Shown piece after piece: positions 48,201 to 61,900 of a stretch of 64,000 nucleotides of DNA. How positions within the stretch are numbered: the first letter of the stretch is position 1; every line of letters begins with the position of its first letter. The stretch comes from Trachelipus rathkii (Eukaryota; Arthropoda; Malacostraca; Isopoda; Trachelipodidae). Where the stretch lies: contig JABUQX010113624.1 in the NCBI GenBank assembly GCA_015478945.1, positions 1 to 64,000 of the forward strand, given 5' to 3'. The position numbers and the translations under genes are program-made. The notes under the pieces are model-generated. The model was given only the letters and a program-made list of their open reading frames with translations, was not told the DNA's origin and made no database searches.

Positions 48201-51200
48201 ATCTACAAAATTAAAAATTAAAATTAAGAACCTCATTTAAAAAAATTCATATTTTCCCTTTAATTTCTCAACTTAAATATTTCAAATTAAATTTTGAAAA
48301 TTATTATAAATATGGTTATATTATTTTATATCTTTAAAATTTTTAATAGAGGGAGTTTTATTATATATATACATTGAGAGAGTATTAAAAACTCAAATAT
48401 TCAGAAAAATAAAAAATATATAGTTATATATAATTCAACTCAGTAAATTAACTACTCTTTCTTATACTAGGAATGTGGAGTCGGAGCCGAACGGAGTTGA
48501 CAGAAATCTTAGAAATAATTTAGTTAAATTAGTGTGTCTTAACATTTGGAAACCAGTTAATATTTATAATATAGAAATTTTTCTTAATTTTTGTTATTTT
48601 AATTAAATCTTCAAATTGATTTTACATTTAAAGCTAATGTTAGAAAAAGAAAACTGTTTAAAATATATTTAATATAAATTAAATAATTTAAACTTCTTAA
48701 TAAAATTATATTACGCCACTTTAAAATTCATAATATTATTCACATTACATAATATATTAGAATTCGTTAAAAAGTACAGAATATTATTTCACATAATTTC
48801 AATCTATTTGATAAATTTAAGCATGGTAATTTGATCTAGAATGAATGTTTAAAAAAAAGCTTTTCTAAAACACAAGCTATATTTGTAAAACTTTCTGTTG
48901 AACTCCTATAATAAGGAGCATAAGAATACAAAACCATACTTTATAAAATACAATGATATATATTAATTAAGTATTTAGATTTGGCATTTTAAAAATACTT
49001 GGATATAATTTATAATAAATATAATATAAATTAAATTAAAGTAAATTCTTTAATTTAAAAAAATTAATAAATGAAAAATATGTGATAAAATATAAATGAT
49101 TTTTTTATTATACCTGAAAAATGAATAATCATTTAAGATAAAAGGATATTTTGTATAAATGTTTATAAAATAAAAATTATTTATTTATCTTCTAAAATTT
49201 CAACACAAGCAAAATATTATTATCTCCTTGGGAAAAATTACCGAATTTATTTAAAAAAATTATATATAATTGAAACTACTCTTTGACTATAATTGTATTG
49301 CGCACTAAATTTTTCCAACAAAATATATGAATTTAATTAAAATGGATTTTATATTCTTTATATTAATTGAGTTTTTTTTAACGGTATTTTGCAATTTGAA
49401 AAAAGAAAAATTCGTTGTTGATTTCATCTCGCAATATGTCTCGTTTGGTCCCGCATCAAATATGCCCAGAATCAGCCAAGAACACTCTCATTAGTGTAGA
49501 AGGTTTGTTTTAGTTGTTGTCTTAAATTGACGTTTTTTTTAATTGTAAATTTTTCAAATATTTGGTTTTTTTAATAATAATCAACCAAATTAATTATTTT
49601 CTATATATTGTTTATATTTAAAAACCTTTTTGTTTTTAATATTATAAAAAATATTATTATCTATAAAAATTGAATCACCGATATATATTTTTTTTGCTTT
49701 AAATCTCTTTTTAATAACCAAAATAATATTAAACAAAATATATAGAACAATATCATTAAAAATAAAGTATTCGCAATCTCATTCGCACTGATATTTTCAT
49801 TACATTTGAATTTTAATTTTGTTTTAATAATTCTCATCAAGGTTTCCCTATTGATTCTGCAGCGTATTTTCCATGCGATTGAAGAAATTAATAAATGTGA
49901 TTACAATTAAAAAGTGTTTTCATTTATTTTTCTAATTGTCTGAAAAAAGACAGATTTAAGGTCAAGAGATTCTTTAAGTTCTTTAAATTGGAAAAAATAG
50001 ATTTTTATAAGTTTTTTTCTTTATAGACGAGATTATATTTAATCAATGAGTATAATGTTTCTTTTAATTAAATTAACTTTCCCTCCCCTTAATTATTTTC
50101 ATTAGGATGTTGGAAAAACCCTAGATACTTAATATATATATATAAAAACTTCTGACAAAATCAAGGGGTTTTCTGTGCTTAAATCACAACATTTAAAATT
50201 TAGAATATGTCTACAGGGACGAATTTTTCCTAAATTTCAATCAACATTTGAAATTATATATCTTGGTGTTATTATCTTTATTATATGATTTGAGTATATT
50301 TTTCAACTTCTGGTTTTTTCTTCAGCATTCTGCAAAAATAATGTGGTTCTCATTGAAATGCACATTTAAAAAGCTGACAAACAGTGAACTTGTTTATTTA
50401 ATCAGCTTGGTCTCCAGGGGTTTCTTAAATTGACTGTGTTTAGGGTGCCATAGAAAAAATTGGGTTCAAATCACTTTAAATTGTTTTTTTGGGTCTATAA
50501 ATTACCAAAATAAATATCAATATGGAAATACAAGTAAAAACACATTTGTTGTCCACAGTTCGAGTTTTTATAGTTATATTATAAAAATTTCACTTTCCAT
50601 ACTTCTAAAATCTTAAAACAATAATAACATTTAGACATTTAAATATCAACATTACAATAATTGGGAAATCAGCGTTAATTAAATGTATAGGAATTTTTTA
50701 CCTAAATTTCAAGCATATTTGAAGATGCAGCTAGATTAGTACAACATTCGCACTCATTTATGCTATCTATAAAATCTCACTTTTATTTCTCTCAACTTGA
50801 TAAAAATAATAAATGTGTTTTCTTCCTCAGCTAAAATGACAATTACAAAAAAAAGCAAGAAATAATAATGAAAATTATTAATAGTATTAAAAGGTGATCT
50901 TAAAATAGACGGGATATGGATTTGTATAATGAATATTTTAATCAAATAATCTGATATTTATTATTATACCAACAATATAATTCAAATCTTAGATTTGGTA
51001 ATAGAGAAAAACACACCGGATTGTTTTTAATAATATAATAGTGCTCATTTAAACTTTAAAATTACGCATTTTCTGTAAAATATTTTTCTCCCACATTTTA
51101 CAAGTGGGAAAAAAAAAAATAATATAAGTAGACTCCTTAAAAATAGTAAAAACTGTTTCTCTCTAATACCTTTACCATAATTAAATCTCAATCATTTTGA

Positions 51201-54200
51201 AAATATTTTTGGTAAAAAATATTCTTTAAAATTGAGTTTTTTATACGGTATTCCATCAGAGCATTTTGTGATTGACTAGTGAAAGGGGTTTTCAGCGCAA
51301 TTGCTAATCTCCTAACAAAAAAGAACTCTGAAAAAGAATAGAATTCTATATTAATCCCACCCTCTTCTTGTGAATGGAGTCTTCAAAGTGGTGTACACGT
51401 CCTTCTCGTTAAATTCCGTAAATTTTGCAAGGCTATTCCAAGTAATATTTTATGAATAAAAAACCCCAAATCTGAAAATATATATTTAGCCTTATATTAA
51501 GATAATGGATGAAAACACAAGATTGGTTTTATTTATTTTATAATAAATATATTAAACTTCATTATAGAAATTAAAAGGACACTATATATATAAGCTATAG
51601 AAGAATGAAATTACAACACAATAACGCAAAATGTTAATAGATCACCTACATATAATAAAGTACAAGAACTATAATTTGTGGCCTGAGAATTTTTTTGGTG
51701 ACAAACACAATTTCTGAACTCCACCCTATAGGTTGGTGTTAATTACTTAAAATTGATATTTCAAACTTGAAAAAGTTATGTTGAATAAAATCACAAAGAA
51801 CAAAGATAAAAACGTGGCCGCCAATCAAATTATATGTGCCAATAAATACTCCACGCTTTGGCTCTCGAAATGACAATTATCATAAAAAAAAGAACAGAAC
51901 CCCAGAATTTTTTATTAATTAGTTTATATATATATTAATTTTGTGTTTTTATGTAAATTTATTTTACAAATATTCTCATTTCTGTATTATATGTTTTCTA
52001 AATATTTCATTAGTTTGTGAAAACTCTGTTTTAATAAAAAAATTATACTTTCTAAAATTACTCAAAATGCTTTTTAGCAAATTAAAATATTATCAACTAT
52101 GTGTGAGACAAAAAAATTTAATATTTTTTTTATGAACTCCGTTGCAGGATGTATAATCCTTTAAGATTTTCAACATTTGGAAATTAATTATAGTAAAATA
52201 CTTATTTAAATATTGCGAAGGTTTTTTTAAAGAGTAATTTTCCAGCTGTTTTTTGAAAAAAAAATAATGAGAGAGTTTCTCACTTAGAAAATCGCCCATT
52301 TTTTGTCAAAAAAACGACAGAGAAAATAATGTAGAATATTTTATTTTGGAAAAAATTAGTTCTTCCAAGTGAGTGAGTGTGAGTTGTTGTTTTTTTTAAT
52401 GAAAAAATTCAATAATGAAATAATATTTTTTTATATACTCTAAAAATAAATATTTCCTATTTTTATAGTGGTGAAAACCTGTTTTTAAATAAAAAAAATT
52501 TCCACTTTTAACTTTTAAAATTATCTTAGGCAAAGACTCAATTAGAGTACATAAATTTTTATCACATTAAAATGTTCAATAGACTCTTATAAAATGTTAG
52601 GCGCCCACCAAATTATATTCCATAAAAATTTCCTTTATACATTTTTTGACAATTCATAATTTAGATAAAAAATCATTAAAAATTGAGTTCTCGTTTTAAA
52701 TTCGGTATTTTTTCAAGCACTTCCGAAAAAAAATAATGGTGTGGGTGGCAGGTGTGTAAAATGCATTTAAAATTTTTTTATAAAAAATCTCGAAAAAAAG
52801 TAAGAACCTTAGCTACCGGCCCAAGTCTTCACAGGTGCTCTTAAATCTGAACCGTCTTCTGTAATGAAATTCTTCAAATTTCTGTCTTTTTATACTACAC
52901 CCCAAACTATTTCATCTAGTTGCTGAACAACCGCTCTTTAATCACAAAATTTGTACAACTTTGGTAAAAAATGACAAAAACGTGCTTATTTTGTTCGTTT
53001 TTATTTTATTTATATCACAATATATTAACACATTTTTTTAGAAACTCCTATATTCGCGAACATTCTTTCCTCCCAAAACAATCATATAAATAAATAAAGT
53101 AAAGAAATTCAGAGGAAGTTTAAATTTACTATAAAAATTTTGAATGTTTTTTATAACGGTATACTTTGACCTCTTACAGTACAAATATATGAAATATAAA
53201 TAAAGCAATTGTAAATAGTAGTTAGTATATTTTCCATAATTTGACATGCCATCTCTTTTTTAAAAAAGACCCAAGAATATAAGTGAATTTTTATCACGGT
53301 ATACGCTCTTAAGGGGGTATTTAAAGCAACCATCCGTTTAAAATCATTTTTAAAATGCAAACATTTCTATCCATTTTGTTTATTTTTAATAAATATTTAA
53401 TGAAATATTTAATCATTTTTTTAGTATATAGATAGAAAAAAACAACATAAGATATTTTTAAAAAAATAAAAAATTTATACTATACTAAAAAATTACGTAG
53501 AATTGTCCCCTTCCGACTCCATAACACCTATTTAACTATTTGAAACCGGTAGTACTGAACACATCTTAAAAAAAGTATTTCATAACAAGCAACTTTTTGC
53601 ATAAAACTACTTACTGAATTCATTTAATAATGATAATTTTATTTGAGTAAATATATAAAATGTAGTTTCTTCATTAAAAGGGAGTATGTCTTTTAAAGAT
53701 CTAGGCTTTGATTTTTATATAATGAGAAAATAAAATGTACCTTAGGAATTCATATAGGAAAAAAATTGTCTAATTTTTTCCTAAATAAGCAGAAAATTAG
53801 ATCTCCCTATCTTTATAAATTTATTTTTTAGTGTGTCTAAAATTAGATTTTTTTCTAATGGAATTAACATACATTATACATTAATCATCATCACCTACCT
53901 CCTTTCCCCAACATCGTTGAATTTAGTTCTGTTAGAAAACACTGTTTTTTAAATAATAAAAATTTAACTTCTAATTTACGGCTTTTTCTTAAATTTTCAC
54001 TATTACAAATTTAGAACTCCTTAAAAAACTAAACGAACATTTTTTTCCAACATTGAAATATTTCAAACAAATTATTTAGAAAATATATTGTGTAATCCCA
54101 CTCACTCTCAAATATTAGAGTTAAATTTTAACAGAGTATTATTCAGAGCAAAATATTTGAAAAAATAATGTGTATTTTCTTATTGAATAATTTAACATAT

Positions 54201-57200
54201 TTAAATAAATTACAAATAAGACAGATAATTAAAAGGTGGATAAATTTAAATAGATTAAGAAGAATTAAAGGTGTAACAACAAATATGATAACGTGTGTTA
54301 TTAATGTAATAAAATTTTCAAATATAACTTGTTTTTATATAATTCACTTTAAAAATTGTAAGTTTATTGTTTTGATGGCAATAAATCTTTTCACATTATG
54401 CTATATTTATTGAAGCTTGTCAGAAATATATAGATTTGTATTCATTAGCTTTGTCATTTCAACTGTTAACAAACTTTATACACTAGAAAAATTGAGAGAT
54501 TCGCTAATTCTAACCTAAATTTCTAATTCATTATATAGAAATTATTTGGTTTAAATACATTTAAATTGAATGTATTTTTTAACAGGATAAGATAATTAAT
54601 CATTTATGGAAAAAAAATTTTATATATTAAAATAGAGATAGTAATTTCATATTATTAATATAGCATAAATTTTTTCATAAAAGATAGAAAAATTAGATAG
54701 AATTTTATATATAATTAAAAATAAGTTTTTTTATGGTGTATCACTTTAAATTTAAATCAGTATTTATTTTAAATAAGAAAATTTTTCATAATTTGTTAAG
54801 AATATATAATATATAAAATACAATATAATTATTATCATTAGTTGTGAGAAACTATGATATTTATAATAATAAAAATTTAGATTTAATAAAAAAACGTAAA
54901 AATTTTTACGTAGTTAAATTTATAACTTATAATTATTCTTAATATTTATTCAACAAATAAAGGATTCGAATTTACTTATCCCAAGCAAACATTTTAACCT
55001 AAAATTTCATATTGTATTATATTTTTTAACCATATTATTTATGCCTTTATCATTTTTTAAAAATTGAGATTTAATCTTGAATTTACTCTGTAAGTTATTG
55101 GAAAATTATTATAGATATAAGTATGTTTTTACCATTTGAAAAATGTAAATTGTTTTAGTAGCTTCGATAAGAGTATTACTAAATTACTAAATTTATGATT
55201 TGTTTCTAGTCTTTAAATTTTATTTAGAAGTTGTTTTTATTTAATGAGATTATTTCAATTATATTTGAAATTTATTTAAATACTCTTAAATCTTTAATCA
55301 TTTAGTTGTTTGATATATATAACCTGATATTATATTATATTAAAATAATTATGGGGCTCTTAGCATAGAGTTGTAACACAATTTATTCTTAATATATTTT
55401 CGCTAAGCTACCTCTTAAAGATGAACTAAAATTTTAAAAAGACGATTATTTAAAATTTTACCACTAAATTTAATTATTTAGTAGAAATTTAATTTATGAA
55501 TTAAAAGCGGGAAAATTTGCGACTCTTATTTATATAAGGAAATATTTTATTAACATAATAATGTATAAAATAAATTATAAATACGTAGTTACAATAAATT
55601 AATGGCATATTAAATTTACAAATTAAAGATCAGTAATTAAAGTATACTTAAAAAATGATCATAAATAGTCAGACTCTAAATTTTATTTTTTTAGACACAT
55701 ATTGTTTTTTTAATAAAATTTTTTCACTTATTTTTGTTTTTATTATGTCATTCAAATATGAAAAATAATTTCGGGCAAAATTGTATTTTACAAGTAAAAA
55801 AACAAATTTAAGGCGTAATCTAAAAAGTAGTCACCCGACAACTGGTTTCTTAAATTTATGTTCTTTCTATTCAAAAAATATTATGAAACTCTTAAAAGTA
55901 CGATTTTTCCTAAACTTTCAAACAACACGGATTATGAAATTTTAATTTGCACCTAATAAATTTTTACCTTAAAAATTAGAGTATAATACTTTTTTAAGCG
56001 GTATTGAAACCGATTCAGCACTCTCTGCAAAAATATTCACAAAATACGTGTCTTCCTATTGAATTGGGTCTTATTTCATATAATTAGTCTCACAGCACCC
56101 ACCAAAAGTTTTAATTTATTATAGTTTTTAGGTGTCCTTTAATTATTGTACCCAATGATAATATTTCCTTAAAATTGAATTATTGTGGGGTGGTATATAT
56201 TTTATTATCTGTTTTTTTAATACTACATTTTACTACCCCTTAAAAATCCCAATAACATCATCTCCTACCAAATTTTAGCGTGCCCTGCGAAAACCTGTCT
56301 CCTTTAAATCAAAAAACCGGATTAGAAAAACTAATCTAAATTGCCACAGAGTACTTTTTTTCTTAAATTTTCCCCCACGATAAACACAAAACAATACCCT
56401 GGATATTTAGACACTCATTAAACAAGATACTATAAAATAACGAATTCTCTCCTTCCCTGAAATATAAAATTCAATAAATTTGAAATAACTTTAAAGTCTA
56501 AACTCTCTAAAAAAATCCCTTATATTAAAAACGAGGAGAGAGATAAAATATGTGGTGCGACGCATGTCTTAGATAATTAAAATACCACCCCCGCTGTCCT
56601 ATAAAATTGAAAATGTTCAAGAAAGAAATAAAATGCACAGAAGGAGAGACCTAATAAATAAAATTAAATGATAAATATTTAAGTTGTCTTTAAATTTAGA
56701 CGTTTTTTTTTTTTCCAATGAAAAAATTTCAAATATTCATAAGTCTTGTTTTATATACAAATATCCGGTATGTTCCATTTAGTCATGTGAAGAGATTACC
56801 TGTTTTAATTAAATAAAATTTTTAAACTTGCTGAGTTTTAGATTTGAACGAGAATATTATATATCACCTATAAAAAAAATTATTCAACATTATACACATT
56901 CCTAGAACTCTTCCCTAGAAAGTACCCCGATCCTCTTCTCACCCTACCAATCTCTCCAAAAACAATATTGGGAAAATTATATATGAGGTAACCATCTTAA
57001 ATTAATTTGATGTTGTTGTTTTATACGAAGTAATTTAAAAAATTACTATATGCAGGCAATTTTGAGAAAAAACTAATTATTGCTGTTTCATTTGAAAATT
57101 TGCTTTATTGGTCTTTTCAATATAAGTTATAGGAAAAGAAAAATAAGTCAATCTCAATAGCCCTTCCCTTTAGAGTGTCAAAAATACCTTACCAAAAAAG

Positions 57201-60200
57201 TTTTTTTATAAAACTCAACATTCAATCAAATATTTGATTATAAAATACCATCCTAAATTATTTCTCATCTCAAAGAATTAGTAAAATCATCACCCCTTAG
57301 TTTACAATATAAGCCACACACAATAATTTTAAATCTTCCTCAATAAAAATGCGAGCTAAATTGAGTCTTTTATATTTTTGTTACATATAACATAATTTAT
57401 TGAAACAATAAGTAAAGAAATGACGGGAATAAATTTTTCCAGAACTAAAATATATAAATACAACATATTTGAATTAATAATGATTAAATATACTTAAAAA
57501 TGAAGTTTTTAACGGTATTTTTTCAGTTCTATATTATATAAAAATATATTGTGTGTTTTGTACCTATGTAAAGCCCGCCAATTTCAAAACCCGCACTAGA
57601 AAAAGAAACTGTGTATTTAATAAGAGTGCATATATTAGTGTCTAAGTCTCTATTATATAGTGGGCTCCGAACAGAGTTTTATATGAGATTTCGATATATT
57701 TTCGCTTAATTATATCTATGATATAAACACAAAATGAATAATTTACTATAAATTCCTCCAGTTCTAATGTTGAAAACTGTTTTTGTGCAATCCAAAAAAC
57801 ATCCTCTATTAACCTTCCTGTCGTAATAATTTACGGCTCTTTTACTCTCAACCCAATATTATAAAAACAATATAAAATATTAGAGAGAGACAATCTTAAA
57901 CCGGGAAAGACGATTTTTTTTACTTCAGAAATATGCATTACTGTTTTAAATTTTATTACATTGATAAAAATTACTCAACAAAATCTTGAGTTTTTTTAAC
58001 GTCAGCAAGCGCATTCTGAAAAAAAAAAAATAATGTAATTCGGTTTTCCAAGAATTGGAAACCATTTCATCTAGTAAAGAGAAGAAAAAGGTGAATAGGC
58101 ACAATAATAGAAATAGCAAATTTAGGTTTTGTTTTCTATAAAAATATCCAACCGAATGTTTTTTTTTTATGGGTTGGAAATTTAATTTGATATTAATTCC
58201 GTAAATCTAAATACACTAAATTGAATTTTGAAAGAAGTAATTGTGAAATTGTTCATTAGTTGTTGGAACGATATGTGTGTGTTTTTTAATAAAATAAAAA
58301 GGATATAAAAAAATAAAAACTTATGAGGTAAAATTAAACGCACTTTATCTTTATATGGAATATAATTACAAAAAATTCACAAAACCACTTTTAAGAGACA
58401 TCATAACTAATCCACTAATGTTGGTGGTTAACATAGAAATTAAAATAACCACCAAATGTTTGCAAATATCTTAGTTAAATCTTACAAAAAATGAAGTTAT
58501 ATTAACGAGGATGATGTTTTCAGTGTTCATTTTGAGGAAGATATTAGTAATTGTGGGGATATCACATATGAGAATGCTTATTTCTATATAAACAAAGCAG
58601 AACAACAGCTTCACATTCCATAATTAAAATAGTTTTTTTATAAAAAGATACTCATATATTAAAATTAACAAAGATTTAGTTAAATAAAATAATAAGAATC
58701 CCATATTATCGTTTTTATTTTAATTAAAAAAATCCTAGATATATTTAATAAAGGTGTTGGTTTTTGACACAAACGAAAAACATGATTTAAAATAAACAAA
58801 ATTCTAACTTCTTTCAAAAATATGACGCTTTTATACCCTCATAAAATTTTTTCTACCATTTCACCCCACCAAATATTAAGAAAACTCTTTAAAAGTCCTC
58901 GATTTTTTATCACACACTAAAAAATTATCAAACTTATTCTGCAAATAACCTTTGTGTGTTAAGGGCTCCCTCTCCACTATGAGTAAATATATTTATTAAC
59001 ACACACAGAGGCTACCCTTAAAAAAAGCATATATGAAAAAAATAAATGAGTGTTTCATTCAAATGCTATTGTTTCTCTGATTCATGATTGAGATATATAA
59101 ATTATTATACCTTAAGTTAGATCTTACAGGCTTGTCGTCTAATTTTGTACGTGATTTATTGAATATAATTGCTCTTTTTGATTTCACATATTAGGTATAT
59201 AAAACTTAGAAAAAAACCAATTATTATTTCATGTTCATTCTTGAAAACCATATGACCTATTTTTTAATAAAACAATTTTAAAACTTCTATAAATACGCTT
59301 TTTCTTTATAATTTTTCACACAATTTAAAGTTAGGATAGCGGTGCTTTTTATAAATTTTGTTATTCAGACGCTGAATTCATTACAGTTAATTTCAAACAT
59401 TTTTTGTGGTATACATTAATTCCTGTTTAATATTTCTCACACAATTGAAGTTCCTTCCTAACGGTATCATATAATCCTAGCAATTATTTACTACAAAAAA
59501 AAATGAAATGTGGTTACAATTGAAATAGCACAAAACTATTACAAGAAAGCAGAATAGGGAGAATGGTTATTTTGGTAATATGAGTCTCTATATAAATGAG
59601 AGGTATTAAGTCAATTAAATTAGAACGAGAGTTATTTTAACTCGAAAGTGATCAAAGATATAAGTAGTGAGGTAGCATCTACTCAAGGTTGATTCTGATA
59701 AGATGATGTGGGGTCGATTGTATATGTAGAAAAAAACCATGCTATTTTATAAAAATAAATAAAAAAAATTTATGGTATACAGAAAAAAACCAACCATCAA
59801 AAAAACGTTTTCTCTAATATTATAACTTAAAAATAAATTATCAACAATTAACAAAAAAATTATAGAAAATCATTAAAAAGTAAACATAAAATAATATCCA
59901 TTAATAGTTTCAGTCGATTGTGAAAAATATAATCTTAACTTGAATTAAATTTACATATAAAATTGAGAGTCCATATTAATCCCTAAACGGATGGTCTCAA
60001 ATAAAATTTCCATGCCATATAAGATGAAATAAAGGAGGTGGAGCTTTGTGTTTTCATTGTTTTAGTGTTTACAAATGTCAAAAAAATAAATTGCATAAGT
60101 TTAAATTATCATTAATTATTTTTATTTAAATTAGTATATAAATAATTAAAGGAGTGCGCTTCATCTTCTTAGAGAAAACGTTTTTTTTTTAGATGGAGAA

Positions 60201-61900
60201 TTTACAATTGCAAATAGTTTTTGTTTTTCCTAAAAGTTATTTTTTTCATAACATAAGCGCCCTCGATTTGAATAATCTTCTGTTTTTATAAAAAAATTTA
60301 ATTCTTCTATAATTACGCTTTTTGTTAAATATTATTTGATCACAAAATTTTACATTTTAATTTATTAACTTCTTAAAATTTAGTAATATTTTTCCTTAAA
60401 TATAATGTTTTCAAATCTATTTTGAATATATATTTTGTTTTTAAATCTTAAAATTTGAGTATTTGGAACGAGATAATTAAATTTTTATCAAGAAACAAAT
60501 TATAAAAAAAAAAATAATTGATTGATATACAAAAATATGAAAAAATTGGCCTTATAGTTGAAATAAAAGACAAATGGAAAAAGAGATAAAGGAAATCTGA
60601 ATATCAATAGATCTAAATTTATAGCCGCCTGTCCCCTCTAAATTCGGACGTTTTTTATTCTACATTTGAATTATTGGGTGGGGTCAAGTTGGGGTATATA
60701 TAATACGCTCTTCTTTATATTACTAAATATTTCATTAGTTTGTGAAAACTCTTTTAGATAATAACTTAATCAATAATGCATGGTAGACCACCAATGCTTA
60801 CATGTTTCTTATTAATTTTTCACATTACACATTTTAGAACTCTTATTAAAATGTGCGGAAATATATTTGCCTTATCTGAGATTTCCCCATGCATATATTT
60901 ATAGCAAAACGCTTTATTAAATGAATTGTTCGACATAGAGTATATTTCAGTTCATTATACATACAAACCTGAGCCATTTAACTGAAACAAAATAACCACA
61001 AAAATTAGTTTTGATATGTTATGTTAATTTATTTATATAGTTATTATATATAAGTGTGCTCCTAATTTGATTCTTCGATCCGTTTTTTTCCTCTCCAATG
61101 AAATTTTTCAATAAAAATTAAAAGAAATATGTTTTTAAATTATATAGCCAAATAATTATAAGCATTAGTTTGGTTGAAAACCTGTTTAAACATAAGAAAA
61201 ATTTAACGGTTTTTTAGAAGGATCCTACGACAAAGTGTTTTTTCCTTAAATTTTTCACTTACAAATTTAGAACTTTAAAAGTACGATTTTTTGAAATTCC
61301 ATAAAATTTTTCACTTTGCACAACATTACTTCTTGTAACACTCTCAAAAATCTCGAGTTTTTATGACGTTGATAATATTAAAGCAATTATGAAAAATATA
61401 AATAATAATACGTCTGTTTCATTGCAACATCAATTTCAAAAAGCCTCCAGAGAGGTGGAAACATAATAAGTTAATTTGTTTTTTTAAGCAGTGTACTTAA
61501 ATATGACAGTATTATATAAGATTAAATGAAGTTTCATTGTTTGTCTTCCTCGTTTTATTTACTACAAATAGCTCCTTCGTTTATTGGAGAAAACCTGTTT
61601 TTTTTAATATAAAAATAAAAAAATTAAGTGTTTTTAACTTTAAAACATTCAATAAAATTAAACAGATGAACAATTACACATATAGCTTATAATTTCAACA
61701 TTAAAAAATTAATAAGAAACATCTATAAAAAAAAATTAAAAATATAAAGGAGTGAAAGATGTAATTTATAATTAAATTAAAATAATGATGTTAGTAAATA
61801 ATTAATAATGAAATAAATTAAAAGAATAAAAAAATAATAAATAATTATTATAAATAATTAAAAAATTAAAAAAAATGAGTAGCGCTACTCTGAAAAAAAT
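42300..61900. repeat. Diverged AT-rich satellite array, period ~485 bp
   Basis: The same landmarks recur through about 19.6 kb. One is GAAAACCTGTTT followed by an A-rich stretch, CTTCTAAAATTACGC and TTTTTCTTAAATTTTCACA (examples near 43686, 46330, 52471, 53933, 56290, 57769, 59241, 61173 and 61587). A second is GAGTTTTTTAACGGTATTTT followed by TCAGCATT and TAATGTG (near 44345, 49375, 51236, 52690, 57505 and 57990). A third is AGAACTCTTAAAAAGTACGA. Spacings between equivalent landmarks cluster near 430-510 bp or multiples (454, 487, 1462, 1466, 1474, 1477). A 30-nt identical string occurs at 51998-52027 and 60723-60752, 8725 bp apart, which is 18 x 484.7. Copies are very diverged, so about 40 monomers is an estimate. 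No gene was recognised inside. Open frames at 50248, 50763, 51941, 52093, 53038, 53151 and 54168 are chance frames. Confidence 0.8.
46455..46510. other. GC-richer patch with TGACGTCA palindrome
   Basis: Inside the satellite, TCAACACGCGGCCATGATGG leads to TGACGTCA at 46491-46498, which is the cAMP-response-element core. The same 8-mer occurs at 37646. It may be chance. Confidence 0.3.

Noticed and set aside
54168..54413. 81-codon + frame in the satellite
   Set aside because: It lies within the tandem array and is not preserved in other monomers, so it is chance.
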